Shown here piece by piece: positions 21,399-31,108 of a stretch of 64,000 nt of DNA. The notes below the pieces were generated by a model, which did no database searches, had not been told where the DNA came from, and saw only the letters and a program-made list of their open reading frames with translations. The stretch's first letter is position 1; every line of letters begins with the position of its first letter. The position numbers and the translations under genes are program-made. This DNA comes from Lentisphaerota bacterium (GTDB lineage: Bacteria; Verrucomicrobiota; Kiritimatiellia; UBA8416; JAIOPI01). The stretch covers positions 333,440 to 397,439 of the forward strand of contig JAIOPI010000010.1 in assembly GCA_021413965.1 (NCBI GenBank). The letters are read 5' to 3'.

Positions 21399-23723
21399 TC
21401 ACACGGCGGGAAGAATGAGCGACGTCTGCGTGCCGTGCCCCGGGCTGCTGGTGATGACCAGGGCACCGCCGAAGAACTCGGCGCGCTCGCGTATGCTGAA
21501 CAGGCCGAAACTGCGCGGGAGGCTTCGCGCCACGTCGAATCCGACCCCATGGTCGCACACGTCGATCCGGAACTGTCCTCCCTCAACCGCCGCCGTGCGA
21601 ACGTCCGCCACGCTGACCCCCGCATGCTTGCAGACGTTGAACAACAGCTCCCGGACGGCTTGGAAGATGAAGACCCGCAGGTCAGGCGACGTTGGCTCCT
21701 GACCCGGCATGGCCTGGACCCGGACGTCCAGTCCGTGGCGCTCTTTCATATCCGCGGCCAGCCAGATCAGGGCCGCCCCCAGGCTACCCTCGTGGAGCAC
21801 GGGCGGCCGCAAATCCACACTGATGGCACGCGTGACCTGTGACGCCTTTCCCAGAATGTCGGAGACCTCGGCCAGCACGCGATCGCGCTCCCCGGCCGGC
21901 AGACGGTGCTTCAAACTGCTCAGCGTGAAGCGCGCCCCCGCGATCATCTGCTGCAGGTCTTCGTGCAGGATGCGGGCGATGCGCTGCCGCTCACGCTCCT
22001 CGGCCTGCACTAGTTGCGCCGCCAGCTGGCGCAACTGCGCCGTGCGGGCTTTGACCTTCTGCTCCAAATCCGCATGCGCCTTCTGCAGCGCCTCCTCCGC
22101 CTGCTGACGCGCGGTTACGTCCTGGACCATCGACAGGATCGCCGTCACCTTGCCGCCGGGGCCCTGGATCGGCGTGTTCGACCACTCGCACAGGATCGTC
22201 CGCCCGTCCCGCGTGACGTTCTCGTTGATGCTGTTCGCCGTGGCGTCGCCCTGCAGCAACCGCTGGAAGACCGTCTTGACAAGCGTCTGGTCCGGCGGCG
22301 CCACAATCAGGTCGTACGCGTGCCGGCCAAGCGCCTCCTCCTCACGGTACCCGAAGATGCGGGTCGCCGCCGGATTCCACGCCTGCACGAGAAACTCCGA
22401 CGTCCACAGAATGTAGGCAATCGGCATCCGCCTGATCTGCAGTTGCAGGCTGGCCTCGCTCTGGCGCAGGGCCTCCTCAACCCGCCGGCGCTCGGTGATG
22501 TCCAGGTTGAATCCCAGGATGCCACGAATCTCACCCTGGACGCGAAAGGGCGCCACCACATTGTAGTAGTACCGCGTCTGCCCGTGAATGACGTACGCGA
22601 CTTCTTCCTGCACCACCTCGCCACCGTAGGCGCGCCGGTTGTTCGCCAGCCAGACGGCCCGATTCTCTGGCGACATCTTGGTGTCGTCGGGGCGCTGGCC
22701 GAGCAGCGACCCCCAGTGGGCCAGCACCGCGCTGTTGTGCATGATGCAGACCCCGTCTGTATCGCGCACCCAGAACTCCACCGGCGCGTTGTCGATCACG
22801 ACCCGCAGCAGCGCCTCGCGCTCCTGCAGCCGCTCTTCCGCCAGCTTCCGGATCGTAATGTTGCGCGCCAGGAGCACGAAACGGTCGCCGGCCCCTCCCG
22901 CCCGCCGGCTGATCGAGAGTTCAAACCAGCGCGGCTCACCCCCAATCGGCAACGCGTACGTCCCGCCCCGGTGCCAGCCCTGGCGACCGGCTTCGGCGAT
23001 GGCCGCCGCGATCACCTCGCAGGCGTCGGCGGGCAGCACGTCGCGAATGGTCCGCCCCATGAAAGCCGCAGGCGCATGGGGCAAGCTGTTGTGCTCATGG
23101 GCGGGCGCGCGATGGTCGAATATCCGCCCGTCCGCGTCGACTTCGAACAGCACGTCGGGCACCGCGTCCAGCGTCGCCTTCAACTGCTCCTGCGCCGCCC
23201 GCAGCGCCACGTCGGCCAGCTTGCGCTCGGTCACGTCCACCAGCACGCTCAGCAGCAGCGGTTCGCCTTCCAACTCGATCTTCTCGGCGAAATACAGGCC
23301 CTGCCGCCGCGAGCCGTCGCGCGTGACAATGGGAAATTCGAGCCCCTTGACCCGGCCGTTTTCGCGCAGGTGGCGGACGATCCGCTCGCGATCCTCGGGC
23401 GTGGCGTAAACGCCCAGCTCCAGCGACGTCTTGCCGATCACCTCGTGGCGCGCATAGCCGAGCGTCTGCAACAGGCCTTCGTTGGCATCGATGAGGCGGC
23501 CATCCTCGATGGCGCTGATGGCCATCAGGTTGGGGCTCGCATTGAACACCGTGTCGAACTTGGCTTCGCTCTTCGTGCGGCGAGCCCGCTCGGCCTGCAG
23601 GGCCGCGGCCGTTTCGGCGAGCGCCGCGGACTGGGCGGCCAACTGCGCTTCGAGCGCCGCCACGCGCGCGGCCATGGCGGCCTCTGCGCCGGCTGCGCCG
23701 GCAAGGTCTGGCGTATCGCTCAT
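21399..23723 (-). CDS. Multi-PAS sensor histidine kinase, NarX/DegS type (HisKA_3)
   Basis: The protein is 774 residues, predicted soluble. An N-terminal coiled coil (~15-55, rich in Ala/Glu/Gln) precedes four PAS/PAC-type modules to about residue 555. A second coiled coil follows, then HisKA_3 with RQRIARILHEDLQQMI, in which the His before Glu-Asp is the phosphorylation site. The HATPase domain has RELLFNVCKHAG, DHGVGFD and SFGLFSIRERAEFFGG. This kinase type normally phosphorylates a LuxR-family response regulator, but none is encoded nearby, so the partner is elsewhere. It converges with hppA, 23 bases apart. Confidence 0.92.
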   Translation of the reverse strand: MSDTPDLAGAAGAEAAMAARVAALEAQLAAQSAALAETAAALQAERARRTKSEAKFDTVFNASPNLMAISAIEDGRLIDANEGLLQTLGYARHEVIGKTSLELGVYATPEDRERIVRHLRENGRVKGLEFPIVTRDGSRRQGLYFAEKIELEGEPLLLSVLVDVTERKLADVALRAAQEQLKATLDAVPDVLFEVDADGRIFDHRAPAHEHNSLPHAPAAFMGRTIRDVLPADACEVIAAAIAEAGRQGWHRGGTYALPIGGEPRWFELSISRRAGGAGDRFVLLARNITIRKLAEERLQEREALLRVVIDNAPVEFWVRDTDGVCIMHNSAVLAHWGSLLGQRPDDTKMSPENRAVWLANNRRAYGGEVVQEEVAYVIHGQTRYYYNVVAPFRVQGEIRGILGFNLDITERRRVEEALRQSEASLQLQIRRMPIAYILWTSEFLVQAWNPAATRIFGYREEEALGRHAYDLIVAPPDQTLVKTVFQRLLQGDATANSINENVTRDGRTILCEWSNTPIQGPGGKVTAILSMVQDVTARQQAEEALQKAHADLEQKVKARTAQLRQLAAQLVQAEERERQRIARILHEDLQQMIAGARFTLSSLKHRLPAGERDRVLAEVSDILGKASQVTRAISVDLRPPVLHEGSLGAALIWLAADMKERHGLDVRVQAMPGQEPTSPDLRVFIFQAVRELLFNVCKHAGVSVADVRTAAVEGGQFRIDVCDHGVGFDVARSLPRSFGLFSIRERAEFFGGALVITSSPGHGTQTSLILPAV

Positions 23724-23836
23724 GTTGCCTTGCTAGCCCGTCACTCCGGTGCACCCCAACGCGGGAGGCAACCCGGGACACTCGCCAACATCGGCTCCGG
23801 ACCGGGCGCACGGCTCCGGGGGATATGCCCGCAACC

Positions 23837-24646
23837 CTACTTCCCGGTGGTCTTGTGATACTCGACCAGCGCCGCCGGCAGCTCGCGCTCAAGGTTGGCA
23901 ATGCGCGTGCGGTCCACGGGATGCGTGCTGAGAAACTGGGGCGGTTGCCCGCCGTGGGTATTGTTGAACGCCGAAAAACGCTTCCAGAATTCAATCGCGC
24001 CGCTCGGGTCGTAGCCGGCGCGCGCCATGTAGACCAGCCCCAGATGATCCGCTTCCGTTTCCTGGGTCCGCGAGTGCGGCAGCATCACCCCCAACGTGCT
24101 GGTCAACCCGTACGACTGCAGCGCCAGCGCCCGCGTGCGCGCGGAATTCTTCTGCATGGCCTGGCCCAACATCGCCCCCCCGAACTGCACCAGCAGCCCC
24201 TGCGACATGCGCTCCGCGCCATGCCGCGCCACCGCGTGCGAAACCTCATGCCCAATCACGGTCGCCAAACCAACCTCGTCCTTCGTGATCGGCAGAATGC
24301 CCGTGTACACGCCCACCTTGCCGCCCGGCAGGCAGAACGCGTTCGCCTGCTTGGGATCGTCGAAGAGAACAAACTCCCACTGCGCGTTTGGCAGCGGCAC
24401 GACGGCGGCGATCCGCCGGCCCACGCCCTCCACCATGGCTGTCAGCGCCTTGTCGTGGCTCACCGGCGTGGCCTTCTTCATCTTCTGGAACTCGGTCAGC
24501 CCCAGTTGCATTTCCTCCTGCGACCCGATGAGCAGGAATTCCCGCCGACCCGTCACGGGAACCGTCGCGCAAGCCGCCAGCACCACCACCGTCAAGCCCA
24601 GGACGGCCGGCCGCAACAGGCGCCACGTCTGTTTCCAACGCGTCAT
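23837..24646 (-). CDS. M48 family zinc metallopeptidase, lipoprotein
   Basis: The protein is 269 residues. The N-terminus is basic, then hydrophobic, ending LAACATVPVTGR, a lipobox that predicts attachment to an envelope membrane. The catalytic zinc motif is VIGHEVSHAVARH (HEVSH), and the third ligand is the Glu of TQETEADHLG. The FLLIGSQEEMQLG segment and the C-terminal STHPVDRTRIANLE are typical of the BepA/LoiP-like periplasmic branch, which degrades misfolded envelope proteins. It is divergent from the sugar dehydrogenase gene. Confidence 0.92.
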   Translation of the reverse strand: MTRWKQTWRLLRPAVLGLTVVVLAACATVPVTGRREFLLIGSQEEMQLGLTEFQKMKKATPVSHDKALTAMVEGVGRRIAAVVPLPNAQWEFVLFDDPKQANAFCLPGGKVGVYTGILPITKDEVGLATVIGHEVSHAVARHGAERMSQGLLVQFGGAMLGQAMQKNSARTRALALQSYGLTSTLGVMLPHSRTQETEADHLGLVYMARAGYDPSGAIEFWKRFSAFNNTHGGQPPQFLSTHPVDRTRIANLERELPAALVEYHKTTGK

Positions 24647-24700
24647 CTCACCAGTGTAGCACCTGCCGCACCCGCCTGCAATTCACGCCCCCTAAAAACA

Positions 24701-24729
24701 TTGAGCGGGCCGTCCATCCTCTCTAAAAT
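24701..24729 (+). promoter_or_regulatory. Candidate sigma70 promoter for the sugar dehydrogenase operon
   Basis: TTGAGC (24701-24706), a 17-base spacer and TAAAAT (24724-24729) make a good promoter match, 35 bases before the start codon and followed by an AGAAGAGGGA ribosome site. Confidence 0.5.
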
Positions 24730-24764
24730 GGCAGGCGTGTGGCCGGGGTGAGAAGAGGGAATGT

Positions 24765-26870
24765 ATGCGACTTCAAGCCGGTTTGACGGGTTTGGTGTGT
24801 GCCGGTTGGGTGGCGCTGGGGGGGGCTGGCGGACAGGCCGAGACCGTGTTCGTTCCGGCGGCACAGGATGCCACGCTGCATTCGGAAAGCACGAATCTTG
24901 CCAATGGCGCCGGCGATGCCTTCTTTGTCGGCCGGACGTCGGCGGGAACTGTGCGCCGAAGCCTCCTGCGGTTCGACGTCGCCGCCCATCTGCCCCCGGA
25001 CGCGGTGGCGACGGGCGCCGTGCTGCGCCTGACCCTCACGAGACCCGCCAGCGGTGCAGACGTGAGCGTGGCGCTGCATGCCGCCTCGCGCGCGTGGGGT
25101 GAAGGTGCGTCCGCGTCGTCCCAAGGCGGCGGAGCGCCGGCCGAACCGGGGGACGCGACCTGGGCGCACACCTTCTACAGCACCGGGCTGTGGGATACCG
25201 CAGGCGGCGATTTCGCGAGCGCCGTGACCGCCAGCCAGACCGTCAACGCCATGGGAACCTATGCCTGGACATCCTCGCAACTGGTGGCTGACGTCAAGTC
25301 GTGGCTGGCCCAGCCCAACGCCAACGCCGGCTGGTTGCTGATCGGCGATGAAATCAATGCCCGCTCGGTTGCCGGTTACGCCTCACGCGAAAACGCGTCG
25401 CTCGCCTCGCGCCCCACGCTCATCGTCGACTTCACCGTGCCGCCCCCCCTGGCCGTAACGGCAATCGACGCCGGCAGCACGAACGTTACGCTGCGCTGGG
25501 CCAGCCGCCCGGGAGAGTCGTATGATCTGCAGGTCGCGAATTCACTCGGCACCACCGATGCCTTCCGCGTCGCCGTCGCCCACATCCCGGCCAGCCCCGA
25601 CGGCACCAATGTCTTCACCGATCCCCCGCTGCTCGCCGGCCCGCGCCTGCCCGGCAACACCCCCCTCTTCTACCGCATCAAGGCCTTGCCGGCCTCACCG
25701 CCTGCCGTCACCGCCCTCCTCACCCGCGTCGCCGACGGCCTGATCGCCCCGGTCACGCTGACCCACGCCGGCGATGGCTCGGGGCGCCAGTTCATTGCGG
25801 AACAGAACGGACGCATCCTCGTCCTGAACAGCAGCGGTTCGCTCCTGCCCGCTCCCTTCCTCGACCTGTCCGCACGCCTCGTGACGCTATCCCCCGGATA
25901 CGATGAGCGCGGTCTCCTCGGACTCGCCTTTCACCCGCACTATGCGGCGAACGGGCGGTTCTTCGTCTACTACAGCGCGCCCAAAGTCGCCCCGGGTGTG
26001 AACCATGAGAGCATCGTCGCCGAATATCACGTGTCCGGAGCAAACGCCGACGCCGCAGACACAAACGAACTGGTGATCCTCCGCCAGGACGAACCCGAGT
26101 TCAACCACAACGGCGGGGCCCTCGCGTTCGGCCCCGACGGCTACCTCTACATCGCCCTCGGCGATGGCGGCGGCGCGGGCGACCAGCACGGCGCCACCGG
26201 CAACGGCCAGCAGCTGGCCACCTGGCTCGGAAAGATCCTCCGCATCGACGTCGACAGCGCCTCCCCCTACGCCGTTCCGCCCGACAATCCGTTCGTGGGC
26301 ACCAATGGACTGGATGAAATCTACGCCTACGGATTCCGCAACCCCTTCCGGATCGCGTTCGACCGCGGCGACACCAACCGCTTCTTCGTGGCTGACGTCG
26401 GCCAGAATGTGTGGGAGGAAATCGACGTCGTGCGCAAGGGCGGCAACTATGGCTGGCGAATCACGGAAGGCGGCCACGCGTTCGACCTGCCCACGGCGTC
26501 CGCCCTCGGCGTCGATCCGCGAGGACTGGACTACCCCATTCACGAATACAGCCACGCGGAAGCCGGCATCTCCGTCATCGGAGGCTACGTCTATCGGGGG
26601 AGCCATTTCCCGGCGCTGACCGGCACCTACGTCTTCGGCGATTTCAGCTCGACCTTCTCCCTGCCGCGCGGGCGCCTCTACTACCTGGCCGAAACGCGGT
26701 CAAACCTGTGGGAGCGTTTTCCGCTTTCCCTGGCCCCCTCGAACGCCCCGCTCAATCGCTTCGTGAAGGGCTTTGGCGAAGACGAAGCGGGCGAACTGTA
26801 CCTGCTCACCACCACGAACCTCGGCCCCACCGGCGTCTCCGGAGAAATCTTCCGCTTCGATCCCCCATGA
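24765..26870 (+). CDS. Secreted DNRLRE domain - PQQ-type sugar dehydrogenase fusion
   Basis: The protein is 701 residues, with a signal peptide to about residue 26. Residues ~27-225 form a DNRLRE-like beta-jelly-roll module (QDATLHSES, then RRSLLRFDVAAHLP and DVKSWLAQPNANAGWLLIG). Residues ~228-305 are a fibronectin-like linker. Residues ~310-700 match the glucose/sorbosone dehydrogenase six-blade propeller: SGRQFIAEQNGRILVL, GLLGLAFHPHY, NHNGGALAFGPDGYLYIALGDGG, IYAYGFRNPFRIAFD and VGQNVWEEI, with the family's catalytic His in NHNGG. It would oxidise sugars in the periplasm if PQQ is supplied. The DMT transporter gene overlaps its stop codon. Confidence 0.87.
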   Translation: MRLQAGLTGLVCAGWVALGGAGGQAETVFVPAAQDATLHSESTNLANGAGDAFFVGRTSAGTVRRSLLRFDVAAHLPPDAVATGAVLRLTLTRPASGADVSVALHAASRAWGEGASASSQGGGAPAEPGDATWAHTFYSTGLWDTAGGDFASAVTASQTVNAMGTYAWTSSQLVADVKSWLAQPNANAGWLLIGDEINARSVAGYASRENASLASRPTLIVDFTVPPPLAVTAIDAGSTNVTLRWASRPGESYDLQVANSLGTTDAFRVAVAHIPASPDGTNVFTDPPLLAGPRLPGNTPLFYRIKALPASPPAVTALLTRVADGLIAPVTLTHAGDGSGRQFIAEQNGRILVLNSSGSLLPAPFLDLSARLVTLSPGYDERGLLGLAFHPHYAANGRFFVYYSAPKVAPGVNHESIVAEYHVSGANADAADTNELVILRQDEPEFNHNGGALAFGPDGYLYIALGDGGGAGDQHGATGNGQQLATWLGKILRIDVDSASPYAVPPDNPFVGTNGLDEIYAYGFRNPFRIAFDRGDTNRFFVADVGQNVWEEIDVVRKGGNYGWRITEGGHAFDLPTASALGVDPRGLDYPIHEYSHAEAGISVIGGYVYRGSHFPALTGTYVFGDFSSTFSLPRGRLYYLAETRSNLWERFPLSLAPSNAPLNRFVKGFGEDEAGELYLLTTTNLGPTGVSGEIFRFDPP

Positions 26871-27784
26871 GCAGCCTCCCTCTCGGTATCGCGCTGGGGG
26901 TGGGTGCGGCGGCGCTGCAGTCGCTCACCTACCTGCAATCCCGCCACGTTGTCGGCCAGGCCGCCGACGGCCAGCTGCGCCTGCTGGTGGTCGCCCACGC
27001 GATTCAGGGGGCCGTGTCCCTGGCCCTGCTGCCCCTGCTCTGGCCCGCCAACATGCCCGACTGGACACTGTATGCGGGCCCGATCATGGTCGAGAGTCTC
27101 GGCTACCTCGCCGGGCAAGCCTGCCTCTTCGCCGCCCTGCGCCACACGGAAGCGTCCCGCGTCGCACCCTTTCTCGGCCTCAAAGTGGCGCTCCTCGCCG
27201 TGCTGACGTGGCTGCTGCGTGGGCGCGGGCTGACGCCCATGCAGTGGACCGCCGTGGCCCTCGCGGTCAGCGCGGCCTGGCTGCTGCACTGGACCGCAAC
27301 CACCCGCACGCCCGCCAAGGCCATTTTCGCCCTGCTGGGCGCCTGCGCGGGATACGCCATCTCGGACCTGTACATCGGCGTGGCCATTGAGCGCATGGCG
27401 CCGGTGTCGCCGTTGCACGCCGCACTGACCGCCTGCGCCCTGTCCTACGCCTTCTGCGGCCTCTCCGTGCTGCCGCTGTGGGGACGCGTTCGGCACATCG
27501 GCTGGAGCGATGTGCGCCGGTCATCGCCCTATGCGCTGACCTGGCTGAGCGGCATGGGCCTGCTCTACACCTGCTTCGCGCTGGCCGGCGTCGTGCTTGG
27601 GAACATCGTCCAGTCCTCGCGCGGACTTATCTCCATCCTGATCGCCCCCTGGCTCGCGCGTCATGCGGACTGGGGCCACCTCGAAACCGCGCACCCACCC
27701 CACGCCGTCGCCCGCCGCGCGGCCTGTGCCCTCCTGATGACCGCGGCCGTCGCGCTCTACGTCCTCGGCCGCGCACGGCCATAG
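26867..27784 (+). CDS. DMT superfamily (EamA-like) permease
   Basis: The protein is 305 residues. Its ATG overlaps the stop of the preceding gene (ATGA), implying translational coupling to the sugar dehydrogenase. About ten hydrophobic helices are arranged as two five-helix halves, the usual EamA/DMT topology. Helix 3-4 includes GYLAGQACLFAALRHTEASRVAPFLGLK and helix 9-10 includes VVLGNIVQSSRGLISILIAP, both typical of the family. The substrate is unknown; export of a metabolite produced by or linked to the dehydrogenase is possible but unproven. Confidence 0.82.
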   Translation: MSSLPLGIALGVGAAALQSLTYLQSRHVVGQAADGQLRLLVVAHAIQGAVSLALLPLLWPANMPDWTLYAGPIMVESLGYLAGQACLFAALRHTEASRVAPFLGLKVALLAVLTWLLRGRGLTPMQWTAVALAVSAAWLLHWTATTRTPAKAIFALLGACAGYAISDLYIGVAIERMAPVSPLHAALTACALSYAFCGLSVLPLWGRVRHIGWSDVRRSSPYALTWLSGMGLLYTCFALAGVVLGNIVQSSRGLISILIAPWLARHADWGHLETAHPPHAVARRAACALLMTAAVALYVLGRARP

Positions 27785-27793
27785 CCGCAAACA

Positions 27794-27872
27794 CGGCTCG
27801 CCGGGACGCCTCGCCCCACCTCAGAACCAAGCCGGCAATTCCCCAGGTGGGGCGAGCCGTCCCGGCGAGCCG
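27794..27872. repeat. 28-bp inverted repeat with 23-base loop
   Basis: The left arm (27794-27821) starts CGGCTCGCCGGGACGCC. The right arm (27845-27872) is its reverse complement with a single mismatch. The loop is 23 bases. It lies between the DMT permease and acyl-CoA synthetase genes. It could be a strong transcription terminator or a dispersed palindromic (REP/MITE-like) element. I found no second copy in this window. Confidence 0.8.
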
Positions 27873-27965
27873 ACGCACCCCCTGCCCTCGCCATTGTCAC
27901 GCGGCGGGTATTCAGTGTAACGTGGCCGACAGTGCAACCCGCGGCAGGCGATAACCGGAGGCCCC

Positions 27966-29678
27966 TTGAATTCCACCCAGGCGTTTCTGCAGGCGCGTGA
28001 CTTTCTGATCACCCACCGGCTGGATTACGATGCCGCTTGCCGCGGCTTCCGCTGGCCCCAACTCGACACCTTCAACTGGGCCCTCGATTACTTTGATGTC
28101 ATCGCCCGCCACAATGACCGCCCGGCCCTGCGACTCGTCAACGACGCCGGCGTCGCCGAATCCCATTCCTTTGCCACGCTGAGCCGGCGCTCCAACCAGG
28201 TGGCCAATTTTCTCATCCGTTCCGGCGTGCGCCGCGGCGAGCGCCTGCTCGTCATGCTGCCCAACGTGACCGCCATGTGGGAAGTCACCCTGGCCGCGCT
28301 GAAGCTGGGTGCAGTCGTCAGCCCCACCGCGCCGCTCCTGCCCACCGCGGATCTCCAGGACCGTATCAACCGCGGCGATCTGCGCCATGCCGTGGCGGAT
28401 CCGGCCGGCGTCGAGAAACTCGCCGGGCTGCGCGGGCTGCACGCCCGCATCGTCGTCGGGCATGCCGCCACGCCGGGGTGGACGACCTATGCGGGGGCGG
28501 ATCAGGAATCGGACACCTTCGTCCCCGAGGCCCCGACCCGGGCGGACGACCCGTTCCTGCTGTATTTCACGTCCGGCACCACGGCCCGGCCCAAGCTCGT
28601 TCTGCACACGCACCGCACCTATCCCGTCGGCCATCTCTCCACCATGTATTGGCTCGGCCTCCAGCCCACCGACGTCCACTTCAACATCAGTTCACCCGGC
28701 TGGGCCAAGCATGCCTGGAGCAGTTTCTTCGCGCCTTGGAACGCGGGGGCCTGCATCTTCGTGCTGAACCTCCCGCGCTTTGACGCCCGCAAGGTGCTCG
28801 GCGCGCTCGCCGCCAACGGCGTCACCTCCTTGTGCGCCCCCCCCACGGTGTGGCGCATGCTGGTGCTTGAGGATCTCAAATCCTACCCCGTGAAGGTGCG
28901 CGAATTGGCCAGCGCCGGCGAACCGCTCAACCCGGAAATCATCGAACAGGTGCGCGCCGCCTGGGGGCTGACGATCCGCGATGGCTATGGCCAGACCGAA
29001 ACCTCGGCCCTGGTCGGAAACTCGCCGGGCCAGCCCGTCAAAGCCGGCTCCATGGGACGTCCGCTACCCGGCTACCACGTGGCCCTGCTCGATGCCGACG
29101 GCCATGCCGGGAACGACGGCGAGATTTCCATCGGGCTGGAGCCCCGCCCCGCCGGGCTCATGGCCGCCTACGCCGACAGTGCGGAACGCACCGCCGCCGC
29201 CCTGGGCAACGCGTTCTATCGCACGTCCGACACCGCCTCGCGCGACGCCGACGGCTACTACTGGTACATCGGCCGGTCGGACGATGTGTTCAAGAGCTCC
29301 GATTACCGGATCAGCCCCTTCGAACTGGAAAGCATCCTGATCGAGCACGAAGTCGTGGCCGAAGCCGCGGTGGTCCCCAGCCCCGATCCCCTGCGCCTGT
29401 CCGTGCCCAAGGCCTTTGTGCTCCTCAAGCCCGGCATCGAGCCCTCGCGTGAGCTGGCGCTGTCGATCCTGCGCTTCACGCGTGAGCGCTTGCCGCCCTA
29501 CGAACGCATCCGCCGCCTGGAGTTCTGCGACCTGCCCAAGACCATCTCCGGAAAAATCCGCCGCGTGCAGCTCCGCGCCGCCGAAGCCGAGCACCACGCC
29601 CGCCAGCTCCGACGCGATGGCGAATTCAGGGAAGAGGATTTTCCGGAACTCAAACACGCTCCGCGCGAGGCGCGATAA
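27966..29678 (+). CDS. AMP-forming acyl-CoA synthetase, medium-chain type
   Basis: The protein is 570 residues. The start is a TTG preceded by GGAGG at five bases; no ATG is suitably placed. The P-loop-like core is YFTSGTTARPKLVLHTH, the A5 motif is GYGQTETSAL, A7 is YRTSDTASRDADGYYWYIGRSDDVFKSSDYRIS, and the catalytic lysine motif A10 is LPKTISGKIRR. The N-terminal and substrate-binding parts resemble medium-chain acyl-CoA and benzoate ligases. It activates a carboxylic acid to acyl-AMP, then to acyl-CoA, in the cytoplasm. The acid cannot be assigned. It stands alone behind the inverted repeat. Confidence 0.92.
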   Translation: MNSTQAFLQARDFLITHRLDYDAACRGFRWPQLDTFNWALDYFDVIARHNDRPALRLVNDAGVAESHSFATLSRRSNQVANFLIRSGVRRGERLLVMLPNVTAMWEVTLAALKLGAVVSPTAPLLPTADLQDRINRGDLRHAVADPAGVEKLAGLRGLHARIVVGHAATPGWTTYAGADQESDTFVPEAPTRADDPFLLYFTSGTTARPKLVLHTHRTYPVGHLSTMYWLGLQPTDVHFNISSPGWAKHAWSSFFAPWNAGACIFVLNLPRFDARKVLGALAANGVTSLCAPPTVWRMLVLEDLKSYPVKVRELASAGEPLNPEIIEQVRAAWGLTIRDGYGQTETSALVGNSPGQPVKAGSMGRPLPGYHVALLDADGHAGNDGEISIGLEPRPAGLMAAYADSAERTAAALGNAFYRTSDTASRDADGYYWYIGRSDDVFKSSDYRISPFELESILIEHEVVAEAAVVPSPDPLRLSVPKAFVLLKPGIEPSRELALSILRFTRERLPPYERIRRLEFCDLPKTISGKIRRVQLRAAEAEHHARQLRRDGEFREEDFPELKHAPREAR

Positions 29679-29705
29679 GCCGCGCGCCGCGATGCCCGCC
29701 CACCC

Positions 29706-30968
29706 TCACCGCCATGCGCCGGCGGGAATGGCCGCCAACACCCAACGGGTGTCGTCCCGGAGATGCCGGGGCGACTTGCGCGGGCCGGCAAAGTACACGG
29801 TCCCGTCCAGCCCCGTCGTGCCCGCGAGGGCGGTTTCCAGGAACCCCTCTCCGTCGGGGCCCACGATGCCCCCGGCGTCCAACACCCGCTCTCGGCCGGC
29901 GCCATCGGCGGCCGTGATGCGCATCAGGCGCGAGGCGCCGCCGTCTTGCTGGGGCAGGACGTAGAGCACGTCGCCCTCCCGCGTGCGCGCAATGGAGTGC
30001 AGCAGGTGCATGTCGCCCACGCGCGCGCCCTCAACACCGCCGGCCGGCGCCACGGCGCGCATGCGCCCGTCAGGCCCAGGCCCGATGTCGTACGCAAACG
30101 CGAACGGCTCGCGAAACTCCATCACGCGCCCCTGGATCGACTCCGCCATCGGTTCGCGCGGCGTCTGCCAGAAGGCCGACGTGACCCCGTAGATCGTGCG
30201 CCCGTCCGCACTGATCGTCGACACCAGGGCCGTCAGGAAGTTCACGGTCGGGCCGTGGCCGGGCAGCCGGGCGTCGAGCGTGCGCAGCTCGCGCGTGCGC
30301 GGGTCGAAGCGGATGACCCACCCGTCCTCGTCGAACGTGTACACGCAACCGTCGGCCGCCACTTCGCAGACGCGCGTCGGAAACTTGCCGACCGAGCCGA
30401 CGATCTCCGTGCGGCCCGTGTCCATGTTGTACTCGATCAGGTGGCACCGGGTGTGCGTGGTGGCGTAGAGGCGGCGGGCCTTGATGTCCATCGCAAAGCC
30501 CATGAGCGATTCGCCCGGCAGGGCGATGCCGAGGTCTTCGCACCGGCCACGTGCCGGATCGTAGCGCAGCCAGTGGCCGCCGGGAAAGCCGCCGCGCTGC
30601 ACGGCCCGCACCTCCGGCGGCGCATAGTCCCGCTCGCAGCTGTGGCTGCCAAAGTACAGCCGCCCGTCGCGATCCGGCAGGATGGTCGTGTGGATCTTGC
30701 TCTGCGGGTTCACGTCCAGACGGCCGCGCTGCCCGCAGACATCCTGCATGTTCGCCACGGTGCGCATGGCCCGCGTCCGGGGATCAAAGGCGATCAACCG
30801 CGCCCCGTCGCCCAGGAACCGGTGGTCGCACAGCCCGCTGTAGATCGTGCCGTCGTGCCCCGTCCCCATCCCGTTGAACAGCCACCAGTCCCCCTGGGGC
30901 TGGGCCTCCGCCAGCGGCGGCGGCAGCCCAAAGGTGTAAAAGGTGGCCCTCACGTCCGGTCTTGCCAT
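29706..30968 (-). CDS. Predicted beta-propeller protein (SMP-30/NHL-like), cytoplasmic
   Basis: The protein is 420 residues. The start at MARPDVR has GGAGG upstream; the longer open frame is not conserved-looking. Repeating units of the type LIAFDPRTRAMRTV, YTFDEDGWVIRFDPRTRELRTL and DGRLYFGSHS recur along the length, as in six- or seven-bladed propellers. No signal peptide is present. Its position as last gene after the GH42-like pair, Gfo/Idh/MocA dehydrogenase and cupin suggests a sugar lactonase or lyase role, as for SMP-30, but catalytic residues were not identified. It converges with the acyl-CoA synthetase gene. Confidence 0.72.
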   Translation of the reverse strand: MARPDVRATFYTFGLPPPLAEAQPQGDWWLFNGMGTGHDGTIYSGLCDHRFLGDGARLIAFDPRTRAMRTVANMQDVCGQRGRLDVNPQSKIHTTILPDRDGRLYFGSHSCERDYAPPEVRAVQRGGFPGGHWLRYDPARGRCEDLGIALPGESLMGFAMDIKARRLYATTHTRCHLIEYNMDTGRTEIVGSVGKFPTRVCEVAADGCVYTFDEDGWVIRFDPRTRELRTLDARLPGHGPTVNFLTALVSTISADGRTIYGVTSAFWQTPREPMAESIQGRVMEFREPFAFAYDIGPGPDGRMRAVAPAGGVEGARVGDMHLLHSIARTREGDVLYVLPQQDGGASRLMRITAADGAGRERVLDAGGIVGPDGEGFLETALAGTTGLDGTVYFAGPRKSPRHLRDDTRWVLAAIPAGAWR

Positions 30969-31108
30969 ACCAAACCTCCAAGTGATGAACGCCGCCTGTC
31001 GGGGCCGCGCGTGCGCGGGCCCCGGCCGGCAATCAGGCCTCCGCCAGCGGACCCCCGGCAAGCGCTTCGCAATTGCACGTCCGATGATCGATGTTTCCGC
31101 CCTTCAGG

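Noticed and set aside
22014..23858. A 614-codon open frame antisense to the second kinase
   Set aside because: Arg/Gln-rich shadow without a domain; the kinase motifs are on the other strand.
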